Below are positions 22,502 through 35,129 of a DNA stretch of 64,000 nt, piece by piece. The DNA lies in contig OY783194.1 in assembly GCA_963678675.1 (NCBI GenBank), positions 35,442,278 to 35,506,277 of the forward strand, written 5' to 3'. The notes below the pieces were generated by a model, which did not search any database, was not told where the DNA came from, and saw only the letters and a program-made list of their open reading frames with translations. How positions within the stretch are numbered: position 1 is the stretch's first letter; every line of letters starts with the position of its first letter. The stretch is from Xiphydria camelus (lineage: Eukaryota > Arthropoda > Insecta > Hymenoptera > Xiphydriidae). Position numbers and translations under genes: made by a program.

Positions 22502-24289
22502 TATTACCTATGAGTCCGGTCACAAAATAGACATTCACCCTTGCATAAATTCCCAAGAAGCTGAAAATGTACAAGAACGCGTTAGGGATACCATTATAAT
22601 AAAATTGTGAAAAGTCCCCATCGATCCCGTGTGTGCAAAAAATTTTATGCAAGGTCAAAGTTCGCAAAAATGGGTTTTTTGGATTTATTAGCGAAACGGT
22701 TAGTGTTTCATGATAAAAATAGATCCGACAACATTTGTAGATCATGCAATTCTCTACAAAAATTGTCCTTGCACTTTTTTCCTAAGATTCACCATTTCTG
22801 AGAAAAAGCCATTCTCTCTAAAGTTGTATTCAAAGAGCACGTACGCTCGTATACTCGCATCAGCATTCCCCGTCGTTGATTCTCGCGGGAGGATTCCAAG
22901 GAGGAAGCGACCGAACGGCGCGTAGGAGCGAACCGTTTCAGCGGAGCGCCCGTGCCCTTTGAGTCGCGGTCGTATTACGTTCCGCGAGTTGACCACGATA
23001 CAAATCACCGCGGTGCGCGACGGTAAAAAAGAAAAGTGTACGGTGCGCGTACGCGGCATGCGAAAGGATAACGGATCCGGGAAGAGAGGTGACAGACGAT
23101 TTTTAATCGCGCGTCCGCACGCGGTGCGGCAAAAGCGACCGGGGCCTCCCGATGGACGCGATGACGTCACTTGGCGAATATAACGCGAGCACGGAGGATA
23201 TAACCCCGGATTAACGTCACCGCGCCGCTCCGAACGAACGACTAAACGCTTTCCCACCCGCGTGCCTAATTGAACTGAATTGGACGAGCGATGTAACTTT
23301 GCGTCGTCGCGCTCGCGTTTTGCCCGCAATGTCGTTGTTATTCCTCCTTCCGTTCTCGATTTCGTAGCTCTTAATTTATTCGGTAATTTCGCGTTCATCA
23401 CGCGCTCCCGTGCCGTAACGGTCGACTAGTCGAGTTGGCCCCTGATTGCGTATGCTTTTCAACGAAATCGGGGGACTGCCGTGTGTCAACCTCCCAACCG
23501 TGGAACGAGAGCAAAACGAGGGCAAAACGAGAGCAATCTCGATCTCGGGTTAAATTACGGTCCGTGCAGAGCTACATATTTTTTTCTCGATACACGCCGA
23601 CTCTCTTACAGATCACCGAACCGGAAGTGGTCGCCGCTCGTACCGGCAAGGTTGTAGGTACACATATACAGTCCGGTTACACGTCCGACCACAAACCTGC
23701 ATACGGGTATATTTCTCTCTCTCTCTCTCTCTCTCCTCGTATATCCCACCCATCGAGACACCAGCGACGAGACCACCAATTCGCGCGCGATATAAGAAAT
23801 CCCACCGCGCGCCGAAGCTGCGGTCTCGCGCGTGATTCTAGCTGAATAAAAATGGCCATTTTAACAGTCGACCCGTTCGACAACGGATTTCGCTTCTCAC
23901 TCTCTTTTTGTCGACTTCCTTTCACCGCGGAGCCCCGGTTTCCACACAGATGCGAGACATTAATGTCGCACCTCTCGGGAGAGCGATCATTGTCGAGATA
24001 ATGACGCGGTTCGCGAGTGACCGGCAACGGGAGGCCGGGCCGTACGTATAGTAGGTACGTGCAGCACCGCGCCGCGCGATACAGAGGCGCTCGCACACGC
24101 ACGCCCCGCGATCGAGAGGGAGTTGTAAAATCGCGAAAAGAGTGTATCTCGCGCGGATGCGTGTCATTCATCGCGGGAGATCGTGTCGTTCGTCGATTCG
24201 GAGCGAATTTTTCGAAGCGAATTAATTAGTCTTCCACGTGACGTGCAGTTTAAATGGGATAAAAGTGGAATAAACGTCCCGTGTGAAGC

Positions 24290-24445
24290 GCGCGAGTTAA
24301 AAGTCGATTATCTTGAAAACGATTGGAGATATCGGAAAAAAGTTTCAACAAAAGATGTTCGTTTTTGTTTCTGCTGTGAAAAAGGTACTCTTGATTTTTC
24401 ACGTATCTCCACCGCGTTCCGAGATAAACGCGTTCAAAGTTGAAC
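24290..24445. repeat. Diverged family G-like inverted repeat
   Basis: CGATTATCTTGAAAACGATT at the left faces CCGAGATAAACGCGTTCAAA at the right, and CACGTATCTCC faces GGAGATATC inside. The pattern resembles family G ends but identity is low. Confidence 0.35.
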
Positions 24446-25333
24446 GGATAGCGCAGAGGTACTTATTCCATTTTTACTCCACAGACAGAATTGATTATAG
24501 CATTTAAAATCACCGGACGTATTATGCGAATCGCAACACCGTCACAGCGAGAGGCGATCGGCTCAATAAAAGCCGGTAGACCTTGCAGCGTCCTGCAGTG
24601 TGAGAAGGACTCGCAGCGAGCGCGAGGGTGGGTCGCTCGATCGCTCGCCTTGATCAATAATTAACCGTGTGCGCCGCCCGCGTATTTCTGCGTTTATTAA
24701 TACGTCCGTCGCGCGACGAGGCGCGCGCGCATTCCGCGATAACGAATGCCGGTTTTGCGCGATTATAAAAACGGGAAACGGTACCGCTTGATCGAGCGGG
24801 ATAATCGCGCGTCGGAGGTGTTAATCGCGTCGCGAAACTAAACGGGGCGAGGCCGAGATCGCGATTTTTTACGCGCGCGGCTCGGAATCGATTAACGATC
24901 GCAGGAATTCGAATCGCGTGGAAACTTTATGTGGGAATCCCTCCCACTAATGTCCCTCTATATGTTGCTGTCCCGCTCTCGGACTCCTCCTCCGCAGCCT
25001 CGTTCTCTGTTTCTAGTACTACCCGCGCGATCTCCGTCGCTCGAGTACTGTTATATTAGAGATATACCCACGGAGGGAACGCGGGCGTGTGCATCGTTCG
25101 TGCGCGCCGCGCGACGAAGTCACGAAGCAGGAAGAAGGTTGGTCCACGTCCAGCTCTAATAGTATCGATAGGCAAATATCGATTGGAATAAGGATAACTC
25201 TCGAAATAAGCCTCGTTGGGCGTGCGAGAGATGACAGGGGGGGGGAGAGATGGAGATCGTTGAATATTGTGGGTAGCGTTTATGGTGATAATACACGGAT
25301 AAACTCGAGTATTGTACGCGGTAGGTACAACGC

Positions 25334-25561
25334 GAGAGAACAGTTTATTTATAATTAATATACGGATAATTGGTTACAGCGAAAGAAATATTTCCTTGGG
25401 TCAAGAAAATATTCGTTAGCTATTACTCTATTTCTGTTTGAATGAAAAAGATATTCCAATGCTTGACACATATTTATTTGGCCCAACGAAATATTTCTTT
25501 CGCCATATAATCAAGTATGATACATTTATTAATTACAAAATAATCAACTCTTCTCTCAGTG
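25334..25561. mobile_element. Family A MITE, copy 3
   Basis: AGTTTATTTATAATTAATA at the left and TTATTAATTACAAAATAATC ... CTTCTCTCAGTG at the right form the family's inverted ends. The interior carries GCGAAAGAAATATTTCCTTG and its inverted partner AAATATTTCTTTCGCC. Confidence 0.8.
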
Positions 25562-25619
25562 TAGAAGAATGAAGAGAGCAAAGAATCAGAGAGCGAAGGA
25601 ACACGAGTTGAGAGAGAGA

Positions 25620-25832
25620 GAGAGAGAGAACGTTTGGTTGGGCTAAAAAAATATTTCGAATAAATACGAGCCGACAAAACGTTTTTTTGGAATCGCAAAT
25701 TCTTTGGTTGATTTCACGAAAACTCTTATGGCAGGGCTAAACATTTGAATAATCCAACTATAATTGTTTTACAGTAGGTTATCAAATTTGACTCAACAAA
25801 ATAATTTTGTTGGCTACTTTTTTTCCCAGTGC
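25620..25832. mobile_element. Fragment of a TA-type element
   Basis: The right end CTTTTTTTCCCAGTGC resembles the CACTGGGAAAA termini of nearby families. The AT-rich interior includes ACAAAATAATTTTGTTGG. The left end is not clear, so this is likely a truncated or composite copy. Confidence 0.4.
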
Positions 25833-26758
25833 AGCATCCGCAGCCCAGCCATACGATATCAATAACCAAACATCGATTAGCCTATAATGTACTCCTAAGT
25901 AATCCACTCCGACCCGACTCTAAACCGGTTGACAATACGTGGCTCGAAAGATGTATTCGAGATACCAATTGCTATCTTATCGCAGCCATCGAGAATCGAA
26001 ACCGTATCGAGAGAGCGTGCGCTCGCCGAACAAAGTCCAGTCACCGTTGCAGCGCGGTGGCTGCGCCGCGGCGTAATCTGTTCCGACGTCGACTCCACGT
26101 CCGTGACTCGCCGCGCGCCCTGTGACAGATCCCGGGATCGCGCGGCTACCTACCTTCGCGCCGCGGGATTTCGAACGCGCCGCGCGAGGTGGAGCAAGGA
26201 ACGAGCGAGCGAGCGAGCGCGTCGCGCGCGACAATCGACTTTAATCTTAATCCGAAGTCGAGTCCATAGAAATCATCGTGGACACCGTGACGAATCACGG
26301 GCAACTCCGTTCAATGCGGAGATCCGCAGCGGCATCGTCGCCGATCCACGAGTACGGTTTGTCCATCGGTTAGCCGGATCGACGAACTCGAAAAGATCCG
26401 CGGCAGTGCGATCCTGTACGCGATATCGACGAGCGCGCGCGCGCGCGCGCCGCGTCGATAGAAAAAGAAAGAACGAAAGAGATATCGGATCGTATGGCAG
26501 CGCGTCACGTCGATAATGGCAGATTTTGTATAACAGATCGCATATGAAAGCTTGGATAACTGTGAATGGCGATGTATAATGGAATCGTTTCTTTAACCCG
26601 TTCGGTATGCGGGTATATAAAATAGGTATCGAGATGAATATTTATCCGTGTAGATATACATACGTGGGACGTGAATGTGAACGCGTATTTTTTGCTTCTA
26701 CAGTCCGCACAGGCTATTATTTGATTCCAACGTTAGAAAAAAAATTTGAAGCTATTTA

Positions 26759-26952
26759 CACTGAGAAAAAAAAAGATTAAAAATTATTCCGTTAGAAGGA
26801 TAATCTGAGTACGAAAGGTAAAGTGGATCGAAAATTATTCTGAGGAAGGTTAAATTTTATACCCTGGAAGGATAATTTTTTGATCTGTTTTACCTTTCGT
26901 ACTCAGATTATCCTTCTAACAGAATAAATTTTAATCTTTTTTTTCCTCAGTA
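26759..26952. mobile_element. Family Q MITE, copy 2
   Basis: It begins CACTGAGAAAAAAAAAGATT and ends AATCTTTTTTTTCCTCAGTA. The interior GTTAGAAGGATAATCTGAGT is matched by an inverted copy. It is nearly identical in layout to 869-1043 and keeps a longer left arm. Confidence 0.85.
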
Positions 26953-27809
26953 TAGTGGATCGCCTCTCTGAACTTTCTATATATTCTTTGCGCTTTGAGT
27001 TCGGACTACTATTTTGAATAAAAAGAATTTGAAATACTGAACTCAAGTAGCCGCGTTTTAAAGCACCAACGAAACCAGTATAATATTACACGTGTGTAAA
27101 CCTTTCTCTCTGTCTCTCTTCGTAGCGCGATATCTCGAATCAACGAGACGTCAAAATTTCCAGGGGCTGCATTCCAGTCACGTATACCGCAGCCGAGATA
27201 TCGCGCGGGGGACAAAGGGGAACAGGTTTTTCAAATTGCTCGAGTTCTCTGGTTTTTTATTACAGCGTTTTACCTCCGCACCACAGAAACGGCTCTGGTT
27301 CACGAAGACGCGACGATTGACCCCGGCGACCTCTGCCGACCGGCCTGCGGGTAAGACCTGACCGCGCAGGACACGATACAGCCACGGCTCGCGAGACAAA
27401 AGTGCATTGTTACGTAGGTAAATACGTGCGCCGACGTCGCGTGAACTGCACCGCGCCAGTTTTCCCATTTTCCCCCTCTCGAAACGGCCCTGATTCACAG
27501 CGACGAATTGACCCGCGACCCTTTCCTGTCGCGACGCGAGTCGAGCCTCATGCATACTGCACCAATCCCGCCGAGAAAGTCTTACGAGAAGTGGGGGAAA
27601 TATACACCTTACATTATCCACTTATTTTACTGGTACCAAGTGATTTAAACCTCCCGTCATTGTGTCACGGGGGTCGTGTCATTCCCACGACATTCGAAGG
27701 CCAATTCGAGCATTTCGTTTCACCCCCCTTGTCTTACTTTCTATTAAAAGTAAGGTGATAAACTTTTCATATACGTTAATTTTCCAAGGCTCTTAGTCAA
27801 CATTTATTT

Positions 27810-27945
27810 CGCGAAGAGAATAAATTGCGAAAATCGAAATCTCGACCATCTAATCAAATGTATTCTTTCGTGCTGATTTCGAAGATCACCAATTTATCGA
27901 GGAAATCTCAAAGGAAAATCGAGACATCAACGATTTTCCGAAGGA
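27810..27945 (+). repeat. Dispersed repeat P, copy 1
   Basis: It shares GCGAAAATCGAAATCTC, CATTTCGAA-like text and GAGGAAATCTCAAAGG with 30763-30890 in the same order. Its class is unknown and its boundaries are approximate. Confidence 0.45.
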
Positions 27946-28810
27946 AAGACACAGCTTTACGTGAAACAAAAAATAGACAGCATTCGTAACCACCCGAGTC
28001 GGTTCCGCATGACTCGCCACGAACGACGCATCGAGAAGAAATGCGCCTATACGCACAAGAAATAAGTGCGCGCGAGCCGAGTTTCCGTTCGTGTGAAGTG
28101 CCTATGTACGCACGTACGCGACGACGACGGTACGACGCAAAGGTGTACCGTAGTAAAAGTCTCCGAGCAGGCGGAGGGACGCGCGTGTACACCAGTCGGA
28201 GCGGACCGTAGCGCGGGGCCGCACGACGGACAAGGTTGTGGGAATATCAGAGTTCCTGTAGGCCGTGCGTCCCGGCCGTGAACAGCAGCGACGCCGGCAG
28301 TACGATCGAGTGACAGAGACTTGCTCTCCGTAAACACGTCGGACGTGCCACTTGAAAATTACGCCTTTCTGCTGACCTCTGGGTAAGAAGTATATTACAC
28401 GCGCCGACTTCACGGTGAGCTTCTATGTTATGTATAACAGGTAGGAGCGAGAGCCTCGCTCGCTGCTGCAGCTGTTATACGGCTAGCTAGACCCCCGACC
28501 GGGTTTTCGTTTTTCGTCCGTTCGATGCAAACTGCAGCGGCGCAACGCGATTACTCGACGGGTGTACCGGTAATCGTCGAGCGAGATCTGGCGTCAGGGA
28601 AGGAGAGAGGATGCGTGTAAGAAGGCGACGGAGAATAGAATATGAGCGATAGTAATTCCGATTGTCTATTATACGCGTACCTATGTATTATCCAAAGAGA
28701 GTGGTTTCAATTTTTAAAGAAATGAGAGGGAAGAAAAATGATATTTCAGTGGAAAGTATTGTAGGTACTTCTGAAAGTCGTCTGCTGGAAAAATCATATT
28801 TTATAACATA

Positions 28811-29016
28811 CACGGAAAAAAAATGTGTGGTAAATTTCGCGACGAGGCCAATTTATTGTTACGATAACTACAATTTTGGTAAAAATTGTAGTAAAACTTG
28901 TAGAAGTTGCAAGCGTTGCTGTAATTTTACTAAAATTATAGTCATCGTAACGATAAATCGGTCTTGTTCTGAAATTTACCGCAAACTTTGTAAAAGCTAC
29001 AATTTATTTCTTCTTG
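28811..29016. mobile_element. Family C MITE, copy 1
   Basis: It begins CACGGAAAAAAAATGTGTGG after TA and ends ATTTATTTCTTCTTG before TA. The interior pairs TGTTACGATAACTACAATTT with TTATAGTCATCGTAACGATA. Copies lie at 29871-30096 and 36595-36818. Confidence 0.85.
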
Positions 29017-29870
29017 TATAGTATGTAATAAAAAGAAGTCAAGAATTATAACGACGCGGATATCGATATTTTTCCCCCCCTCGCCCCGACGCCAAATCAC
29101 TTCGCACCTGCTCTCTCGCGCAGCTCGAACCACGAGGGTCGTAAAAGAGAAGGTGGAGGTACGTAAAATCGCAAGAGCGAACGCCGCCCGTTGCAGGCCA
29201 AGCGGAGGAAGAGGAAGAGCAACCTCGGTGCTCCCCGGAACGCCCGCGTTGTTCGCGGCGAACGATCGAGGGAGAAACGGCGCGCGTCTTCGGCTGGAGG
29301 GAGTTTCGCGTTGCCTCGGGGCGGAAACGTCGAAGAATTCGACCTCCGCGGCGAGATCGGTGCCCTCGGCCGTTCGGGGCCCGAAAATTGCGGCGGGACG
29401 CACTTTATCAAGATCCGCAATGGCGAAGAGAACCACCGCCTGCCTCCTCCGCTCCGCTCTCTTTCTCTCTTTATCTCCCGGGGTCCTCTTCTTCGTCTTC
29501 CTCCTCTTCCTCTCCCGCGTTCGCCTCGCCGCGGAGAAGAGAGAGGTACACCGGGCCTCGCCTCAATTAAATCCACTTCGAGGAGACTATTTCATAAATC
29601 ACATCCTGCGTGCCGGGGGGCACGCTCTCTATACTCTCCTCCTTTCTTCTCTTTTCTCGCTGGACGCGATTACAGGCGCACGCGCGCGCGGGTGGATGGG
29701 GTTCGTGCTGAAGTGTCTCGTTTAAAAAATACTGCCGTACCTTGTGGTTATCCAGGAATGGCCGTGCCGGATGGATTTAAAGAGTCGGCTCGAACTTTCA
29801 GGGATCAAGCGCGGTAATTGAAAGTTGGGAAAATATTTACGTGGAGCTAAAAAAACGCGTGCTTGCCAAC

Positions 29871-30096
29871 ATGGGAAAAAATGGGTCGTAGCATTCGCAA
29901 AGTTGTTAGTAAATTTCGGGAGAAGGCTGATTTGTTGTTACGATGACTACAGATTTAGTGAACAACGCTTGTAACTTTTACAAGTTTTACTATAATTTTT
30001 ACTAAAATTGTAGTTATCGTAACGAAACGATAAATTGCACGTGTCCTGAAATTTGCCACAAATTTTGTTAATGCTACGATTTATTTTTTTTTCGTG
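29871..30096. mobile_element. Family C MITE, copy 2
   Basis: It shares GTTGTTACGATGACTACAG, ATTGTAGTTATCGTAACG and TGTTAATGCTACGATTTATT with copy 1. The termini (ATGGGAAAAAA ... TTTTTTTTCGTG) are degraded. Confidence 0.8.
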
Positions 30097-30762
30097 AAGA
30101 GTTATTCCACGCCATGATACTCAGAGGAGAATTTTGTTGAATAGTGGAAAAGAGAAAGTGCCCTCCGTTTATGTAGGTAGGTTCAGAGTATAATTTAAGA
30201 ACGAAACGACGTGTAGCGGAAGAAGAAACGAAGAAGCAACGGGCGAACGGAGGGCAGAAAAGGAGGGGAATAGAAAGAAGAGTGAATTAACTCGTGCCGG
30301 ATGGAGAAGCTTCGAGACGCCCCCGCGCTCCCTGCGATCCACCGTTCTCGTAATTACGGGGGTCGGATCGGCCGACATTCGATCACCCCCTTCGTCGAAT
30401 ACCGAGCAAGGACGATTATTGAGCAACGAGGCGAGTGCGAGGTAGGAGGGGGACCTGCTTTTACCCGGGGTAATTCGAATCTACCCGCTTCGACGTAATC
30501 TCGACTCTCGCCCAGGAATTTTAATATCGGCTCTCTCTCAAACCCACTTCCGGTGCTTGCAACTGGGTGAAATAACTCTCTTCTTTCGGATAACGTAATA
30601 GCAATTTTACGGGAAAATATAATTTTCAATTTACGATAATGCGATTTCCTTCTATTTCCCCTTTGAGATATCGATCTAGTAACTGGTAATTTTCGCAATC
30701 GGCGCAAAAAAAAATACATAAAAAAGTGATCGTGCGAACATTTTTTTTCAAATTTTCGCAAA

Positions 30763-30890
30763 AATCGAAATCTCTGTAATCGAGCCCTCAACCATCCTAT
30801 CTGATTTATTTTTTCACCCTCATTTCGAAAACCATAAACTTATTAGGGAAATCTTAAAATTACACCGAGATATCGATGATTTGCGGTTAA
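30763..30890 (+). repeat. Dispersed repeat P, copy 2
   Basis: GCAAAAATCGAAATCTCTG, CCTCATTTCGAAAACCATAA and GGGAAATCTTAAAAT ... GATATCGATGATTTGCGG are collinear with the copy at 27810-27945. Confidence 0.45.
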
Positions 30891-31700
30891 AGATTTAACT
30901 TTTTCGAAAATCACGGAAGACAAGAACTTAAGTCCACAGTGTTTACCGAAAATTCGGAATACCTGACTCTCCCTTGACTTTTTCAGCCACACCAAAAAAT
31001 TCCCCGGCAATTCCAGACTTTCCAAAATTCCCTCCTCGCTGGACACCGCGCAAAAGAGCAAAGAGCTCGTACGAAACACCGGAAAAAATACCCTCCTCGA
31101 AGAGGTACCCCGTCCGCCGTGCGAAGCAGGTCGACCGACGGTCCTCCGTAACTATTTAATAACACAGTAGAAGCTACCAGCACCACCTGGCGTGGTCGGA
31201 ACCAGCCGCATCAAAGTCTTTATTAGCCCCGATTGAACGTTATTACCTCTCTCGGAGTAAGATCAGAAGTTGCTCCCTCCGCGTCGAGTGTCCGTCGGGG
31301 GGCACCGTGCGCACGTAACGCATGCCGCGAACGATATACGCACACGGCGGGTACTTTGAGAGCGCGGCGTAACCGCGTGTGCGCGCGCGCGCGCGCGCAA
31401 AGTGGAGGCAGATTAACAGGACTCCGTGGAATTATTGGGTAGCCTCGAGTAACTTCCTCGCGATATTTATTAGTCGGCTAATCCTGCCATCATCCTATCC
31501 GCTCCTTTCCACCTCTCCTCGGCACTCCTCTCTTTCGCTGTCTTTCCACGAAGGAGCCGCAACTGGACTTCTGCTAGCGCTCAATTAGGCCGAGTCCGCT
31601 GGCGATGCTCCGGGGAAAAGGAGCTGCGCGCGGTGATTCACGATTCGCTGACAATGAGTTTTTTTCCTTGTCGCGCGCTTACGTAGCTGGATATAGGAAA

Positions 31701-32154
31701 TGAGGCTTGACTTATTCACTGGGAAGGAAACTCGAATCGCTGTCATCTCACTACCTATGAGCTTTCGGCTCGTATTTGTATAATCGATGGCTTAGGCGCA
31801 ATAGATCGTATCTCCGAAACAATAAATTTTACAGGAGACACAAAAAACTTCACAGTGACAATATTCGCTGGGCATACGACCTTTTGAAATAATAAAATTG
31901 AGAGCGTTTTAAATGGAGATAAGGCTTAAGATGTATTGTAGGGACATACTTTTGAGGGTCACAATCAAATGGCGTTAAAAACGCAATAACGTGTTTTTTG
32001 TGGATTACGACCTATTGCGCTTAAGCCATCGTAATACTCAATTGAAGATTCCGTTTCAATCTACAATAAAGTCTTATATCGATGTAGATTAAAAATGCAT
32101 AAATAATTAGATAACAGTGATCAAACTATCTTTCCCGGTGAGTAAGTTTAGCCT
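31701..32154. mobile_element. Family G MITE, copy 3, interrupted by element U
   Basis: The ends TGAGGCTTGACTTATTCAC and GTGAGTAAGTTTAGCCTCA are inverted. Inside are CTATGAGCTTTCGGC at the left and TTGAAGATT ... CTTATATCGATGTAG at the right. Removing 31785-32031 plus one TAAT restores GTATAATACT, as in the uninterrupted copies. Confidence 0.85.
31785..32031. mobile_element. Element U inserted in family G (4-bp TAAT duplication)
   Basis: The perfect-to-near-perfect terminal inverted repeats are CGATGGCTTAGGCGCAATAG and CTATTGCGCTTAAGCCATCG. TAAT occurs on both sides (31781-31784 and 32032-32035), which the uninterrupted family G copies show once. If the end is counted one base differently, the duplication is TAA, which would suit PIF/Harbinger. 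The element is 247 bp and non-coding. Confidence 0.85.
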
Positions 32155-32601
32155 CACGTGGCAGCCGCGCGGAAGTGGAACGAAATCGGCACGTCTCGTA
32201 TCTCCCAACGCCCCTTTTCTTCTCTGATTTTGCACGCGTATGCAAGCCGCAGTAGAATTTCTGCTGGAAACCAGTCCATTGGTAATCTTCCAGAAAATAG
32301 AGACGCGCTTAGCATATCTATCGTCGACAATGACTCTCGCTGTCCTGCTCGCGACGATACGGAAAAGGAGAGAGAGGAGAACGGAGAAATTCGCCACGCC
32401 CTCCACACCTGCACCATCGCGGCGATACACCCGACTTAGAAAATAGCACAGTTTATCTTCCGCCCGGGAGATCAGTAATGATCCATGGAGCGCAGTTACA
32501 CGAGAGAGAGAGGGAGAGACGACCGACATCCTCGCTCTCTCGAAAGTGGCCCCCGCGGCGACACGTTGCCGTTCGTTCGAAATTGGTAATTGACTTAATT
32601 A

Positions 32602-35129
32602 CACGGAGAGAAATCGTCAGTACTATTTGCCTGAAATTCAGGGAAAAAATACCCAACTAGTACGGTAATCGTGTTGCATTTGGTCAGTAAGGTAAAAAAT
32701 ATCATGCATTCAAAGAGTTTTTCATGTTCTCGAAAGTAAAATGTGACCTCTGTATCAAATAAAAAATGTGGTTGGAATAGATGAAAATTATGGCTGAAAT
32801 AGATTGAAAGTGTCAAACAATGAGAAAGATTTTACTGTTCTCGGGGTAGAAACTGCTGCACCGGTACGGTAAAATATACTAACCTGTACTGTGTGAAATT
32901 ATTACTAACCTCAAGGATTATTTTTTTCCCACCAATTAGAATATAAATTTACCGTTCAATGTGATACTTTTTATTTTACGTTTTTATATTTTTTATTTAT
33001 CCGTGAGCAAATTTTCTTCACCTTATTAAGTGAAAATTAATTATTAAATTAAAAATTGTATGGAAATTTTCATATATTTTGTTCTAATTACTTGTTTAAT
33101 ATCGGGAATTGAATTCTTTTCCTGACATTTGAGCTAAGTGCGTTTATTTGTGACCGTTGCTATCGAGCGTCGCGTCGTTCCGCGTCTTTCGTACCAGTGC
33201 AGTGCCGAAAAATTCGCATCACGGAGGAAGTCGCGGCATCGGGATACGTACCCGCGCTTACCTGTGCCAGAAATAGCAGTTTATTGCGGCCAGGTAGTAA
33301 ACGATCGCTGCAAACGACGAGTATTTCTAACTTCCTTGTTACGCGTTCATTACTAATGAAAATTCGACAGCTTTTGTAGGAAATATTTCCCGAAAGAACA
33401 GTTTATTGATGAATGCGACTGATTGTGAGTTACAACGTGATGAATGTGACTGCGACTTGACTTCGACTTTTCGCCGAAGTAGCTCTTGCGATGGTCGAAG
33501 GAGTGAATGACCACCGAGCTGCCCAAGCCGTCCTTACGCCCGGCTCGTCCATTATTCCGAGCCGATCACCGTGCGTTCTCAGGTAGCGTCGGTGTCCTGT
33601 TAGTCGGACGATCGGTATGGTTGTCCGTGCGTTATCGAGGATGTTCCGTTAACGGCCCGCAGACCCTAGGTTTTCTCCGTCAAATCGTTCCTCACACTTT
33701 TCTGCTCAGAAGAACAAATGACATACAAAATTAAATAGATTAAAATTTTTCAATGAAAATCTTATCTGCTGAGACTCTATGTATTGTAAGCTATATTCGA
33801 CGCGGTAGACTCGACGCGGCTGCACGATAAGTCCTGAAGTAATCCTCGATGAGACTCGGATCACGATCCGATATGCACGCTGGTTGTCGATCGAATGGCT
33901 TCCTTCGATTGCCTGGAGGAGCATAAGACCCCCTTACTCCTTCATCCTGGGCCTGCATTGGAAAGCCCCGTTGCCTTGACGTCATTATGGGGGAAACTGT
34001 CCGCTTCCACCTGACTTCGTGAATCACCCTTGCTTGACGCGTCCACTCCTAACGGTGCCTTGAAATTTCAGTATAGAATTTTTTTGCATGAATTTCCCCT
34101 AATTTTTCTTCTAGTCTTCTCTTCTTATTTATAACGAAAAAGAAATCACCAAAATTTCCCATCAAATACTCCTGGTAATGGACAAAAATGGTGAGACTTC
34201 TCCGTATATCAGGCACAAAAAATATGATTAAAAAATCTACTAACATTTCCCCATAGATCTTTGTAGTTTTTACAAATTTGGAATTTTTATGGACTTTAAG
34301 AAATCGATTCGATTGACATCTGGGGTCAGTTTGGTCTTCCCAAATGTGCCATTCATCAATTAAAAACGAATATTTATTTAGTCATATTCCACTCTACTAT
34401 TTGTTGATTATTCACGTGAAAAAAAAAACTAATTCATTTTTATTTTCATGCAAAACAAACTTTGGAGGCTAGGTCCATCAACATAATTACATTCGGGGTG
34501 CTCTCACGCTCACACACATATCTCTAAATATTCTAAATAAAATCACTTACCTCAAGAGAGCCGCTTTCACCAGACAGTAATTCACCTTTTTAAATAATTG
34601 TTTTTTTTTATAAATGTATTAGTTTAAGCACTTTATTTTTTCTGGAACAACTCGCACCGGTTCTAATGGCCACAACTCACAACGTGCGTCGACTTCTGAC
34701 GATCGGCCGAAAACGGCCGAACTGACGCGAACTGACGCTCACGTGATCGCCTTTATAGATGTCATTGGTAGAATCTATCTACCCGGATAGGTAAAAATTC
34801 CGTTACTCTAGGGTAATTGTGCAGTAACGTAATGATAAAAATTAAGGCGCACAACTTGTTACAATTTAAGGGCCGAATGATAATTTTTGCTGCTATTATA
34901 CGATAACGTTTATTAACGGAGGGATACTTTCTATATTGCGCAGGCATAAAAATTCCTGTTCGGGTAAAATTGTAGAGTTGGAACGGTAAAAATTCTGGAA
35001 CGTTCGTCAAAATATGTCGGTTGATTGTTAATTCCTGACCAGCGCCTCTACAAAATTAACCGTAAAACACCGAATGCTACACGCTTACCCTACTATTTAG
35101 GTAATTTTTACCGAAAATTTCTCTCCGTG
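32602..35129. mobile_element. Family J element, about 2.5 kb with long diverged inverted termini
   Basis: The left end CACGGAGAGAAATCGTCAG and the right end ATTTCTCTCCGTG lie beside TA. Similarity of the arms extends inward about 100 bp (GTACGGTAATCGTGTTGCAT facing, in reverse complement, GTAGGGTAAGCGTGTAGCAT). The interior mixes AT-rich DNA with GC-richer blocks (33130-34030 and 34650-34750). No frame longer than about 80 codons is present and none resembles a transposase. It could be one long non-autonomous element or several nested ones. Confidence 0.65.

Noticed and set aside
22754..23401. Open frame of 215 codons on the minus strand
   Set aside because: The composition is Arg/Ser/Pro-rich, typical of CpG-rich noncoding DNA. 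There are no domains, and the frame runs from unique sequence into the neighbouring AT-rich intron sequence without a change in character.
29097..29817. Several frames of 150-208 codons on both strands near 29.1-29.8 kb
   Set aside because: All overlap each other in GC-rich DNA with repeated Arg, Ser and Pro codons. No homology recognised.
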